Assembly (NCBI RefSeq): GCF_040802235.1
Contig: NC_133156.1
Coordinates: 27,485,343 to 27,549,342 of the forward strand
Length of the DNA: 64,000 bases
Origin: Manis javanica
Lineage: Eukaryota > Chordata > Mammalia > Pholidota > Manidae
Reading direction: 5' to 3'
Position 1 is the first letter of the stretch, and each line of letters opens with the position of its first letter. Positions 1 to 10,620 of the stretch are shown one piece after another. The position numbers were made by a program, and so were the translations under genes. Below the pieces are notes generated by a model, which was given only the letters and a program-made list of their open reading frames with translations, ran no database searches and was not told the DNA's origin.

Positions 1-984
1 ACAATGCTGGAGAATGGGATAGGCTGTTCATTTGTCCTAGAATGCCTCCTTTCAATCTTCATTACTCTGACTTACATGCTCACAACTCTCCTTCAGTCTA
101 ACGCGTAGTCATTCTTCAAGACTCATAGGAAATAGCATCTCCTTTTAAAAGCTGGTGTGCCTTTTGTAGATGTCCCCTGCTTATGTACAGTATACATAGC
201 ACTAACTAAATATTAATATAGATAATTTTGACTTTCAATAAATGTTGAATGAATGAAATTGGCCTTTCTGCATTTTGCTACTTGGTGATTCATTCAATAC
301 TTGAAATTTTAGATTAAGAACTTTTCTCTATAGACCCACTATTACTGACTCATAATTAAGCATGATACTCCTAACAAAAATTGATAAAAAAGGTTGCCTA
401 TATCTTTAATTAACTTTTATTCAAATAATATTAGTAGAGAATTTCTTTATCCCCTATTTCTTTGTAACTTCTGCTTTTTAATGATTTAACTTATTAATAA
501 GTTCCAAAGAGAGATGACACTTATCTTTTCTTGCTCCTCTTTTTAATAAAACATAAGCTGTTCCATAGAGGACAGACAGAAATAAGTGCCTGATGAGTAC
601 ACCCAGCTTGTGGATTTGCTATTTTTATATATATACCTCCCCAGCCACATTTGTGTCCCTAATAATTAGAAATGTGGTTTGACATTTGTTAACTTCTGAA
701 ACAGGAAGGTCAAGTCCTGGTTACAACATAAGGATTAGTCTGAAGAATGCATAACTGTTCTTTGTTCTTATACTTTTACTTATACTATAATGTCTGTATT
801 CCTAGACAATATGTTTTTAAACTTTGTATGAGTGAAATGATGCTATGTTTCTTAAAACTCGCAGCTTACTTCTGCAGGCTTACTTCTGTCTAGGTCACTG
901 TAATATTATCCTGTGTTCTGTTGAATGAATGTCCTACAGTGCACTGGTGCCTCCTGAGGCAGGCCTCTCTGTGTTGCTTTTCAG
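1..984 (+). other. DCTN4: DCTN4 intron (3' part)
   Basis: AT-rich sequence upstream of the first recognisable DCTN4 exon. It ends in a pyrimidine-rich tract and an AG acceptor at 983-984. I see no coding exon in it and no repeat I can name with confidence. Confidence 0.7.
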
Positions 985-2965
985 GTGGTAGTGCCTCCCA
1001 AAGAGCTCATTTTAGCCGGGAAGGATGCTGCCGCAGAATATGATGAGTTGGCAGAACCCCAGGACTTTCAGGATGACCCTGAGTGAGTGATCATTTTGTG
1101 CCCCTAGCACCATAGTTTGCTGATACAGAAGGCCCACTTATAGATAGAGGCCTAATTTGCTTACCTTGACTTTTAAAGATAATTTCCCCTTCCTGTTTGT
1201 AAAATTAATTACTATAGAAATTTGGGAAATATATATAAAACCATGAAGAAGAAAATACAATCCTACTACCAGATGAGCACCCTTAGCATTATTGGTGCTT
1301 GTCCTTCCATATATTTCTTCCATCATTGGGATCATTCTGTAAACAGTTTTTTTACCTTTGGTTTTCACTTAAGTATATTTTCCTCTGTTAATAAAAATTT
1401 CCAAGTATATGATTTTTAGTAATTATGGGCAGGATACAGTATCCTCTCCCTGTAGTTTCATTACTGGATTTGTCCACTTTCCCCATTAATTAATAGATTT
1501 TACTCTCATAACTAATAACTGAGAAGTAAAAAAAAAAAAACTTTTTCCTGGATAAAGAATACATCAGTCAGGATTCATTCTAAAAACAGAAGTCATATCA
1601 GTTAATTGAACAGAGAATGTAACATTAAGACTTGTTAACTGGGTAATTTCAAAGGTTAAAGATTAAAAAAACTGAAGTATCCCAGAGATGGCAATTTTAC
1701 GAAGCAGCTAACACCCCTAGGGCTGAACAACAAAGGGAAGTAGATTGAATTATTAAAATTTAGAAGTTTGAAGGAAAAGCCCTATGGAGCTGAAACTCAG
1801 ACCTCCGGGAAGTCGTAGGCGGGGACACTGCTGACCGGGGCTGGCATCTCAGGGAGGATCTCCTCAGGAGCCCACTCTGTAGTGGGCACAATGGTGAATC
1901 TGGTTGTGCCAGGGCTAGGAGGCTACAGCTAGACACTGTCACTGCCTGGACGAAGCAGTGTTGCTAGAGTGAGGCCCACCGGAACCATATACAAACTAGA
2001 AGCTCCCAGGGAGAAGCAAGTCCCTTCCTCCTTTGGGCTTCTGGTCTCCTTTAGAGGAACCTGAGGGGGAGCCAGCCTACAAAGTAGAAATGTGGTTAGC
2101 AGAATCCTGTGTCATAAAGCAAGATACAGAAGGTGAGCTTGCAGCTCGAAAGCAGTAGCTTAATACGCTGGCACAAGGAATATTTAAAGTTTTTAACAGC
2201 ATGATCAAAAGTTCCCTCTGCAAAATAGAGTCCCAGCACCACTGTTTATACCAGAGGGAAACTGGCAACAACTTCACTGTATATCCATTATGGTAAATAT
2301 ATAACAGTACTGTGCAACCATTAAGCAGAATATAGAAAATTCATATATACCAATATGGAAAGGTGTTTGTGATAGAGTGATAAAAAGCAAGTTACAGAAT
2401 AGCATGTCCCTTTTGGGTTGGTTTACAAAGCAGAAAAGTATTAAGGTCTTAGAAGAATATCTGATAGGTAAAGAACTAAGTGTTTATAATTTTTCTCTGT
2501 GTGCTGAAGGGAAAAATAAAAAGATTTTTAAACTTTTTCCCATATGAATTTTTTATGACTACATTTGACTTTTATAATATTCAAAAAATGAGATTAACGT
2601 TTTGCTGGAAGAATTCTCCATTGCTGATAAATGGGATGGTGATCATAACTTGCCATATTTCCGTTGGGACCATAACATGACTGTAACTCTTAGTGGGTTG
2701 GCTGACTTGTGACCTGACTTCTGGCTAATACTGTGCCTGTTTCTCCCATAGCATTATAGCCTTCAGAAAAGCCAACAAAGTGGGTATTTTCATCAAAGTG
2801 ACCCCACAACGTGAGGAGGGTGAAGTGACCGTGTGTTTTAAGATGAAGCATGATTTAAAAAACCTGGCAGCCCCTATCCGCCCCATTGAAGAAAGTGACC
2901 AGGGCACAGAAGTCATCTGGCTCACCCAGCATGTGGAACTCAGCTTGGGCCCGCTTCTTCCTTAA
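985..2965 (+). CDS. DCTN4: Dynactin subunit 4 (p62), last two coding exons
   Basis: These are the final 103 codons of dynactin subunit 4, a protein of roughly 460 residues in other mammals. It sits in the pointed-end complex of the dynactin Arp1 filament and helps dynein-dynactin bind cargo in the cytoplasm. The exons are 985-1082, ending in GA before the donor GTGAGT, and 2752-2965, preceded by TTCTCCCATAG. The split codon GA|C encodes Asp and the frame stays open to the TAA at 2963-2965. The translation runs from VVVPPKEL to the C-terminus [10 protein letters not shown], which I recognise as the conserved DCTN4 tail. The stretch around [14 protein letters not shown] in the last exon also matches the family. 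Earlier exons lie to the left of the window. Identification is by recognition only; the splice sites and frame are directly visible. Confidence 0.93.
1083..2751 (+). other. DCTN4: DCTN4 last intron
   Basis: GT-AG intron between the last two DCTN4 exons. About 1560-2100 looks like a decayed interspersed repeat (older LTR or DNA transposon type) that I cannot classify. The short open frames here have no recognisable protein similarity. Confidence 0.6.
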
Positions 2966-5290
2966 AAGGTTCCACTGGTGGGTAGTTCCCAAAGGAGAGT
3001 ATCACCACAAACCAGGAATAAAATGTGGAAGTTGCTGCTTCATTAGGCCTTGTTTGTAACGATGTACCCATATACTACTGAATTCTGTTCCTAGGAGGTT
3101 GAGGACATTGGCAAGGCATTCATAACACAGGTTAATTGCTGTTCCTCTTGCTGTCACTTCTGTTAACACCAGTAAATCTGTGTCTCCCTCACTGAATCCT
3201 GTACATTGAATAAAAGCATACTTCCATCCCAAAAAAAGGGATGGATGTTTCTTGGAGTGGCATTAGATTTACCACCTGAGAAACTCTGACCATACTGTAT
3301 CTCGCCATCTGATCTCACAAAGGATCAGATGAAACTTAAAGTGATAACTGAAAGGTGGACCTACTATTAATGATCTAGCATTGGTCTCAATATACCAACT
3401 GCTTTCTGCATTCCATTAGGCAAAACTTAGCAGTTTAAACATATGCCTTCACTTTCCATTATGGCTCCCATCTTACCGTAGATTTCTATTTGACAGAAAA
3501 ATAGAATTATCACATTGTCTTTAGTTTTGAGATGATTGGAAAAACCTGTGAAATTCTTCCAGCACCCTCATTTGCCTTCTTCTAAGTGACTACAGGATAC
3601 TTATTCACCAGTTGCTCTTAACACTTTTTTCAATTGAATTTGAAACTTTTTCTTTTAAGAAGAATTTGAGAACCAAGCAATTTTATATACCATGTCAAGG
3701 GGGTAGCAAACTGCATTCATTTTAAATGTTAACACAATACCCAGGGATTAATGCTGCCAGAGGGAGGCAGTCCTTATGTATCTTAGTCCCAACCCCTTCT
3801 CCTCTGCTCTCTTTAGTTCAATAAATTGTTCTGAGTATTTGAGACCTGGAAGGAGCCCAAAGAAAACTTGGTGGACAAGTTCACTTTGGAATGCAGAAAA
3901 CATTTTAAAGGTTAGATTATTAGCATGATCTGAACTAATGTTATCTCCATTGATCTAAAGGTGAAAACAACAACTTATCTCTTGAATCCAAAACTGGATG
4001 TTAATATAAAGAACACTTCTTCCTTCCTGACTTTAAGACTTTTCTCATATGCTGTGTCAAATAGGACCACTTTGATTGTAAACTATGAAATAGTTTGGCA
4101 AGTAGCCCAGCACATTGCCTAACAGCACACATGCTGTCTGCAGTTGGATCCTGCAGTTGGGTTGCTAACCTTAATTTCTGTGATGTTTTCTAAAACAAGA
4201 CAACACAGTAAACCACCAGCTGCACCACATTTTCTGTAAGTGTATTGTTAGCAAGTGGCCAATAGACATTTGGGGAAAAGAGAAATTTGTTTACCTTGGT
4301 TTTGTTTTTAGGTTCAAGCGTTTAGTTTAAAAAGAAGTTAAGATATATAGTACTGTACAGACAGGACATACTAATTTATCAGCTCCCTCTTTAAAAGACA
4401 CTAAATTGTACTCTGAGGTTAAGCCAATTTTATGAAACAATATTCTACAGAGTAAGTATATGCTACAATGTAAGAAAAAAATACATCTCTAATATGACAG
4501 TAACAAATAAGGCTTATTAGCCTTTTAGGAGTTGGGGCAGCGGGTTGTACAGTGACGAATCTGCAGGCCATACAAATAGGTTAATTTTTTGTGACCCCAC
4601 AGAGTGTCACATTTTTATTTCACTACCTGCTAGAGCCTACTGTGAAATGGGCATCAAAGTAGAGGATAGCTTTCTATGTTTACACATTTGCATGTCGTGC
4701 ATTTATGGCATGTAGCTGGTATTTGTTCCTAAAAGTAATAATGTTGAAATAACGGGCCTCATCACCCCCATGTGACACAGAAACACAAAAACACTGATGA
4801 TCTTAGATTTTATTTTCCTTCAGTAGCAAAAATTAATTTACAAAATAACAGAGCCATTGGTTTAAATGTTTCCTCAGATGTATGCAGTGCCAACAGGTAT
4901 TCTGTGTGTTAGCAGAAATTGTTTAACACCTGTAGCTGGTGAATTCATAATTTTGTTGCTGTTTAATATTAGATCAGGTGCAATGATTTTTTAATGCATA
5001 GTCATTGTGTACTGCTGCAGAGAATTAGAAGTCATTAGCACTAGAAACTATAATTTTGGAAACTTAATGCTAAGTTAATTTGGATTTGTGATTTGATTAG
5101 CTCACCAAAGTTTTCTTTTGTTGTAAGTGCTTACAGGCATAATCAACTAAGTAAACGTCACGTATATTTCTGAAGAAACATCCCTTTTGGGAATGAGAGA
5201 TACTCTTGGATCTTTATGAATGACAAGTTCCTGTTTTGCCTTATAGCTTACCTTAACAGTAGTGAAATAAAGCAGACAAAGCTTGAGTGT
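2966..5290 (+). other. DCTN4: DCTN4 3' UTR (probable)
   Basis: AT-rich, repeat-poor sequence following the DCTN4 stop codon. It contains possible polyadenylation signals AATAAA at 3209-3214, around 3820 and at 5266-5271. The last is followed by a GT-rich stretch (GAGTGTGTCTTTTC), so the distal end is probably near 5290. Use of proximal sites is likely but not shown by sequence alone. Confidence 0.6.
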
Positions 5291-5444
5291 GTCTTTTCTT
5301 TGGTCCATGAAGACTAATTGGAATGGTGTGGCTCAGAGTCAGAAGATGGGTAGTCAAGAGATGTGAGAGACAGTGGGGCATGCTCCCTTCCATTGCTTTA
5401 AATGAACTGAGAGAAAACCTCGTATCAAATCAGTTTACATTATA

Positions 5445-5766
5445 CAGTTGACCCTTGAACAACTCGGGAGTTAGGGTGCTGATCCCCTAAGCAGTTGAAA
5501 GTCCACATATATAACTTGAGTCCCCCCAAACTTAATACTAATAGGGTACTGCTGACTGGAAGCCTCACCAGTAACAAACAGTTGATTAACATGTATTTTG
5601 CATGTTACATTTATTATACGTACTGTATTTTTATAATAAGCTAGAGAAAATATTTTTTCAAATTATTGCAAATAACCCCCAGATTTTTCCAATATATCTA
5701 TTGAAAAAGATTTGCATATAAGTGGACCTGTGCGGTCCCAACTTGTTTTTGTTCAAGTTCCTCTGT
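5445..5766. mobile_element. MER2-like Tigger-group DNA transposon remnant
   Basis: It starts with CAGTTGACCCTTGAACAAC. It ends with a decayed inverted copy (GTTCAAGTTCCTCTG) and is flanked by TA on both sides, as expected for Tc1/mariner-type insertions. The interior resembles the non-autonomous MER2 family of placental mammals. No transposase remains. Confidence 0.7.
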
Positions 5767-5949
5767 ATAGGTAGATGTTACTTGAGTTCCTTATAAACAT
5801 TTTCAGATCCATTACATAAATGTTAAGTTGTTAGGTCTCTACCAGCCTTACTCCTGAGTCGTTGCTCCCAAAGATACCCTTTCAAATACACAAAATGGCC
5901 CAGATTTGACAAGTGAGCCATTCATCCACCTTCATCTGTACTCAGTTAA

Positions 5950-7620
5950 TGTAACTCTCCCCCATTACTGTAGATGAATTGTTTATAATAACCTGTCTAA
6001 AGCCAACCCCACCACTTAATGCAGTAATCCCATTCTCTTACCTATTCAAGAACATCAGCACATCTTACCCCCTGTCTTCTGCATCATTTCCATCAGCATG
6101 TTAGGATTCCTCCCATCTTAAACTGAGCTCACACCCCTCCTCAGCTAACCCTTCATTTCTTTACACCCTGTCCAACAAAACTCCTAACTAAACCTTCTAG
6201 TTCCTCTCCTCCCGTTTCTCACCAGAACCCATTCCACTTAGGCTGCTACCCCACCATATCACTAAAATTGCTCTTGTCAAGGTCACCAACAATCCACATC
6301 ATTAAATACATGGTTGGTTCTCAGTCCTTATCCACTTAAATCTTTCAGTAGCATCTAACGGTTGATCTCTCCCTTCTCAAAAGACTTCCTTCACTTGGTT
6401 TCCAGAATATAATGCTTCTGGTTTTCCTTCTAACTTACTGGCAACTTTTCTCCTGTATTTTTTGCTAGTTGTTTCCTGAACCTCCCCAACCTTAGAGTGT
6501 ACCAGGGTTCATTCACTATTCTTCTCTCTGCTCTTAGTGATCTCATCCAGTTTTCAGGCCATCTCCCAAATTTACATACCAAGTCTAGAATAGAGTCTGA
6601 AAGTTTAAAACCACAGTCTGGATATTCTCTCACCACATCTGCCTCTCCTGCATTCATGCCTCACTAAATGGCAGCTGTACCCTTTGCAACAAAAACTGTG
6701 ATGTCACCCTTGACTTCTCTTACATGCCCCATCCAGTAAGTCAGCAAATCCTGTCAGCTTTGTCTTCAGACTGACCATGTTACACCCTCTCCAACATTAC
6801 TATACTGGCCATATCACCATCTATATAGACCTCTGGTTTATTGTACAGTGGCATCCAAACTGGTCTTGAAACCACCCTAGTGCCTATTCCAACCCTTTAG
6901 CCAGTTTTCAGTACAGCAGCCAGTGATTACGCCATGTAACCCTTATGTTTCTTTGCTTAAAAGAGTGCAACAAATACAGAGCCCTTAAAATAGTTTATGA
7001 AGTCCTACATGACCTGAAACCCACCCCCACCTCCAACCCCTTGAATTCATCTCCTTCCCTGTGCTAAATCCACCCCAGCACAGGAGTCTGCTCTTCCTGA
7101 ATCACCAAGGCAGGCAGCCTCTCAGCCTTTGCCCTGGCTGTTGCCTCTGCGGAAAGCTCTTCTCCCAGATACCTGGGTAACTCACACTCTTGTCACAGAC
7201 CTTTGCTCAAATAGTTCTTGAGTGACACTCCCTGACCACCCTACCACCTTATATAATGATGTGAAGTGCCCTCCCCTACACACATTGCCTGTCCCCTTTT
7301 GCTTTTTTTCAAAGCACTAAACAACATCCAATATACTATATACTCTGTTTATTTTCTGACTCAAACTCCACAGTGCAGACATTTTTTGTCTTTTTTTAAA
7401 TTGCTGTATCTACAGAGCCTAGAACAGAGTATGGCAAATAGTAGTATCCAATATTTGTTTAATATCCTTTTCCTTATTTATATAGCTGTTGATCTTTTAT
7501 CTTTTTTTAAAATACATGTCTCTTTGTCATAAGCCAAATACCTTTCTTGCCATGACTTTCTTGTTCTGGTGTTTTCCCTACCTGGAATACTCTCTCTCTC
7601 TCTCTCTCAATTTTAATCCA
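5950..7620 (+). mobile_element. LINE-2 remnant (RT region to 3' end)
   Basis: About 1.6 kb of decayed L2. The reverse-transcriptase region is recognisable from the nucleotide pattern around 6270-6600 (CTTGTCAAGGTCACCAA, then TGATCTCATCCAG). The 3' region around 7000-7230 has the usual L2 text (CCTACATGACCTGAAACCC, then CTTTGCTCAAATAGTTC). It is full of stops and indels and is not functional. Confidence 0.75.
7590..7608. repeat. Short (TC)n microsatellite
   Basis: About nine uninterrupted TC units. Confidence 0.9.
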
Positions 7621-7659
7621 TAGCACTGTACCTCCCCAGGACTTGTCATAGCTGAAGAC

Positions 7660-8410
7660 ATTATCAGATGGGTGAATAGAAATTATCCAAAATGAAATCC
7701 CCCCCGAAAAGAGTGAAAACGTGAGAGTATTCAGGATCTAGTACAATATCAAATGGTCTATGTAATTGGAGTTCCAGATGGAGAGAAACTGGGCAGAATA
7801 TATAGAGAGATGATAGATCTAAGATTTTCAAAATATAATGAAAGATGGCAAATTGCTAATTCAGGAAGCTCATAAACCCAAGCTCTTTCTCATACAAGAA
7901 TATAATATATGCTTACCATATGATCAAGTAATCCCAGTCCTCGGTATTCACAAATAAAAACGTATGTCCACACAACCTGCATGTGAATGCGTATGACTTT
8001 ATATTCACCAATATCTGAAACAACTCAAATGTCCATCAGTTGGCAAATGGATTTTTTTTAACACTCTGGTACATCCATACAAATGGAATCTCAGCAATAA
8101 AAGGGAGCGACTTACTGATACATGTAACAATATGTTTGAATCTCAAATACAATATGCTTAGAAAACAAGTCAGACCCAAAATGCTATATAGAATTCCATA
8201 AGGCAAAACTATGGACAGAACACAGATCAGTGGTTGCTACAGACTGACTGTGGGGAGAAGTGGATTGACCTAGGGATAAGGGAAATTTTGGGATGATGGA
8301 AGTATTCTGTATTTGTGGTGAATGTATGTAAAAAGTCCTAACTACAACTAAAGGGTAAATTTTACTGTATATGAATTACACTTGAAACCTTATTTTTAAA
8401 AAGTAAGGTG
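7660..8410 (+). mobile_element. Old L1/HAL1-like remnant
   Basis: Decayed L1 sequence. The first part resembles an ORF1 end (AAGCTCATAAACCCAAGC). The part from about 7910 has the classic ORF2 3' end and 3' UTR pattern, including CAACTCAAATGTCCATCAGT and a stretch on tiny test-element style repeats such as ACATCCATACAAATGGAATC. Heavily mutated. Confidence 0.65.
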
Positions 8411-8599
8411 ACATTTTTATATAAGTGTATTACGTAGTTTGAAGATTGGGTATGTCAAAAATTACGAAAGTGGTACCAGAAAGCTTGAAATGTGTAAAAT
8501 AGTGGCAGAGCGGGTGAGTTGTCCCCAAAACGATATAATGCATTTGTTGACTCACATGACCCTTTTTATTTCAGAAGTTGAAAAAACAGTACTATTGTC

Positions 8600-8995
8600 T
8601 TTCATTTGTGGGTCCACCATTTATTAGCTTCATGACCTGAAACAAGTTACTTAACCTCTCTAAACCTCAGTGTCCTCTTCTGTAAAAGAGGGACATTCAT
8701 ACTTGCTTAGAGGGTAGTGGTAGCCAGATAACATACAGGTCACCCAACTAAATTTAACTTTCAGGTAAAAGAGCCATTTTTTGGTATAAATATATTTCAG
8801 ACATTTATACTAAAATATGGCTCATTGTTTATCTGAAACTCAAATTTAACTAGACTTCCTGTGCTTTTGCTTGCTAAATCTGGCAATCCTACAGAGGGGT
8901 TATTGTGAGAATTAAGTAAGACACTGCACGACAAGACATTCGCCCAGCGTTTGGCATAGAGTAAGCGCTTGGTGAGAGTTACTGCGGTTTTAATC
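8600..8995 (+). repeat. MIR SINE, split by a palindromic element
   Basis: The left part (8615-8720) contains the MIR core TTACTTAACCTCTCTAAACCTCAGTGTCC in decayed form. The right part (8892-8990) contains the MIR 3' region (GGTTATTGTGAGAATTAAGTAAG, then GGCATAGAGTAAGCGCTTGG). About 170 bp of unrelated palindromic DNA separates the two halves. Confidence 0.8.
8721..8891. mobile_element. Palindromic MITE inside the MIR
   Basis: The two halves are decayed inverted copies. CCAGATAACATACAGG on the left pairs with the reverse complement of CCTGTGCTTTTGCTTGCTAAATCTGG on the right, and AACTAAATTTAA pairs with TTAAATTTGAGTTT in reverse. This is the structure of a non-autonomous DNA transposon. I cannot give the family name safely. 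Confidence 0.65.
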
Positions 8996-9038
8996 CTAGC
9001 TCCTCATTCAATACTTGTTCCTTTATTCTTTCACTGAA

Positions 9039-9540
9039 TTTTTTTTTTATGAGCAGTGAGAAGCCTTTATTTAAGGCATAGTATACACTCGAAGAAAGAG
9101 GGGTGCGGGCAACCTCAGAGAGGAGGTGCACCTTGAGGCTTAGGATTCTCTCAAGGGTTTCAAGAATGGGACAAAAGGCGGGGCGGAAGGGGGATGGTAG
9201 GTTTGACATGCGGTCTCCTGATGTCTATCTCCTGTGAGAGACATTATGTCACCATCCATCATCTGTCCTCTAGATATTCTGTAAGATAAACTTAGCACAA
9301 GGAATTTCTTGATCCTGTTCTTCTCCAAGGTAGTGGTTACCGTCAAGCCCTGGGGACATACCATTTAGGTCTGCTTGCAGGCCTTAAGAGTCGATTATTG
9401 GCTGATTACTATAAAATGTTAGGAATCTTATCTTCTCTCTGGTGTTTAAAGTGGAATCTTAGCCTTAAGACGGAGTCCCTCCTGCTCTTACTATACTGTT
9501 TCTGTCTTGGCATTTTTCATCATAAGCAGAAAAAATAAAT
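9039..9540 (-). mobile_element. LTR-like sequence ending in a poly(A) tail
   Basis: Read on the minus strand, it ends with a retroviral LTR-type R region: CCCTCTTTCTTCGAGTG, then AATAAA at 9071-9066. A ten-base A run follows at 9048-9039, about 17 bases downstream of the signal. No U5 sequence follows. The upstream limit near 9540 is uncertain. It is either a decayed LTR fragment or a reverse-transcribed LTR transcript. Confidence 0.5.
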
Positions 9541-9589
9541 CATGACGCTTGTCCCATGTCCCTGCCCTACCTCAAAGGGAACATTATGC

Positions 9590-9925
9590 AGCAAAGACAC
9601 ACTGATTCCAGCAACAATGTAGTTAAATCTCACATAATGTTGAGAGAAAGAAGTCAGACTCCAAAGTGTACATGCTGTATGCTTTCATTTACATTACATT
9701 CAGAAATACATAAAAATAGTTTGTAGTGCTGGAAGCCAGGATACCAGTTAGTTACTCTGGGAATACCGACAAGCAAGGGTCACAAGGGAGCTTTTGGATG
9801 CCGAGCTGTCCCATCTCTTGATCTTACCGCTGATTACATAAAGTTGTTCATATACGAAATACACTCACCCTGTATACTTAAGATTTGTCTTTCAGTATAT
9901 TTTTAAATATAAAGTCAACTGTACT
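9590..9925 (+). mobile_element. Old L1 3' UTR remnant
   Basis: It shows the pattern of old L1 3' ends: AATGTTGAGAGAAAGAAGTCAGACTCC, then a block ending in TATACTTAAGATTTGTC. Decayed, with no coding capacity. Confidence 0.55.
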
Positions 9926-9999
9926 TGTGGCTCTCCATCCCAGGTAGGTACAAACTCGAAGAAAACACCGAGCTGCAAAATACCACGACTCCAACTGTT

Positions 10000-10620
10000 A
10001 GGCAGAACTTCCAAAAGGGCGACGTCACGACGCGCAAGGCCCCGCCCCATGGACGCCCAAGACGCGTAAATAAGACGTCGACGGGCCGGGAGCTAGCCTC
10101 GGGGACTGACGGGATTGTGGCGGTCCTGTCTCCGAACTCGGAAGCTACCGCCGCCTCAGGACGCTCTCAAGATGGCGACATCCTTGGGTTCCAACACTTA
10201 CAACAGGCAGAACTGGGAGGATGCGGTGAGTGTGCTTGCCGGGGGAGAACGGAAAGAGGCGGCGAGGCCGGGCCTGCTGCAAGCGGCCAGGGCAGTGTCT
10301 GCGGCGTGGCCAAGAGAACGGGATGGATCCTGTGCCGCGGCCTAGCCCGACTAGAGCGGGAGGCTGGAGGGCGCCCTGCTGCAGGCTTGGAGGGAGGGGG
10401 CTTAGCCAGGGGCCGTGACCGGCCCTTTCCATCCCTGCCCCTCCACTCTTTTCGATCTGGTCTTTTCTCCCGCCGTCTGCCGGAAGTGCAGACAGCGCCC
10501 CCTCCCGTGACCGGACCATGCTGGACCTCGGGTCCTTGCTCTGCCCTGTTCCCCACCCTCGCTCCTCGCCCCTCACCACCCCTGGGCCCCACGAGTGTGG
10601 CTAGGATGGCAGGGTCTTCA
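10000..10620 (+). promoter_or_regulatory. RBM22: RBM22 promoter and CpG island
   Basis: GC- and CpG-rich stretch around the first coding exon, in contrast to the AT-rich flanks. Just upstream of the gene there are cAMP-response-element-like motifs: CGACGTCACG at about 10020 and AAGACGTCGACG at about 10073. There is no TATA box at a fitting distance. The short 5' UTR must lie between these sites and the ATG at 10172. This fits a constitutive housekeeping promoter; the transcription start itself cannot be read from the sequence. Confidence 0.75.
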
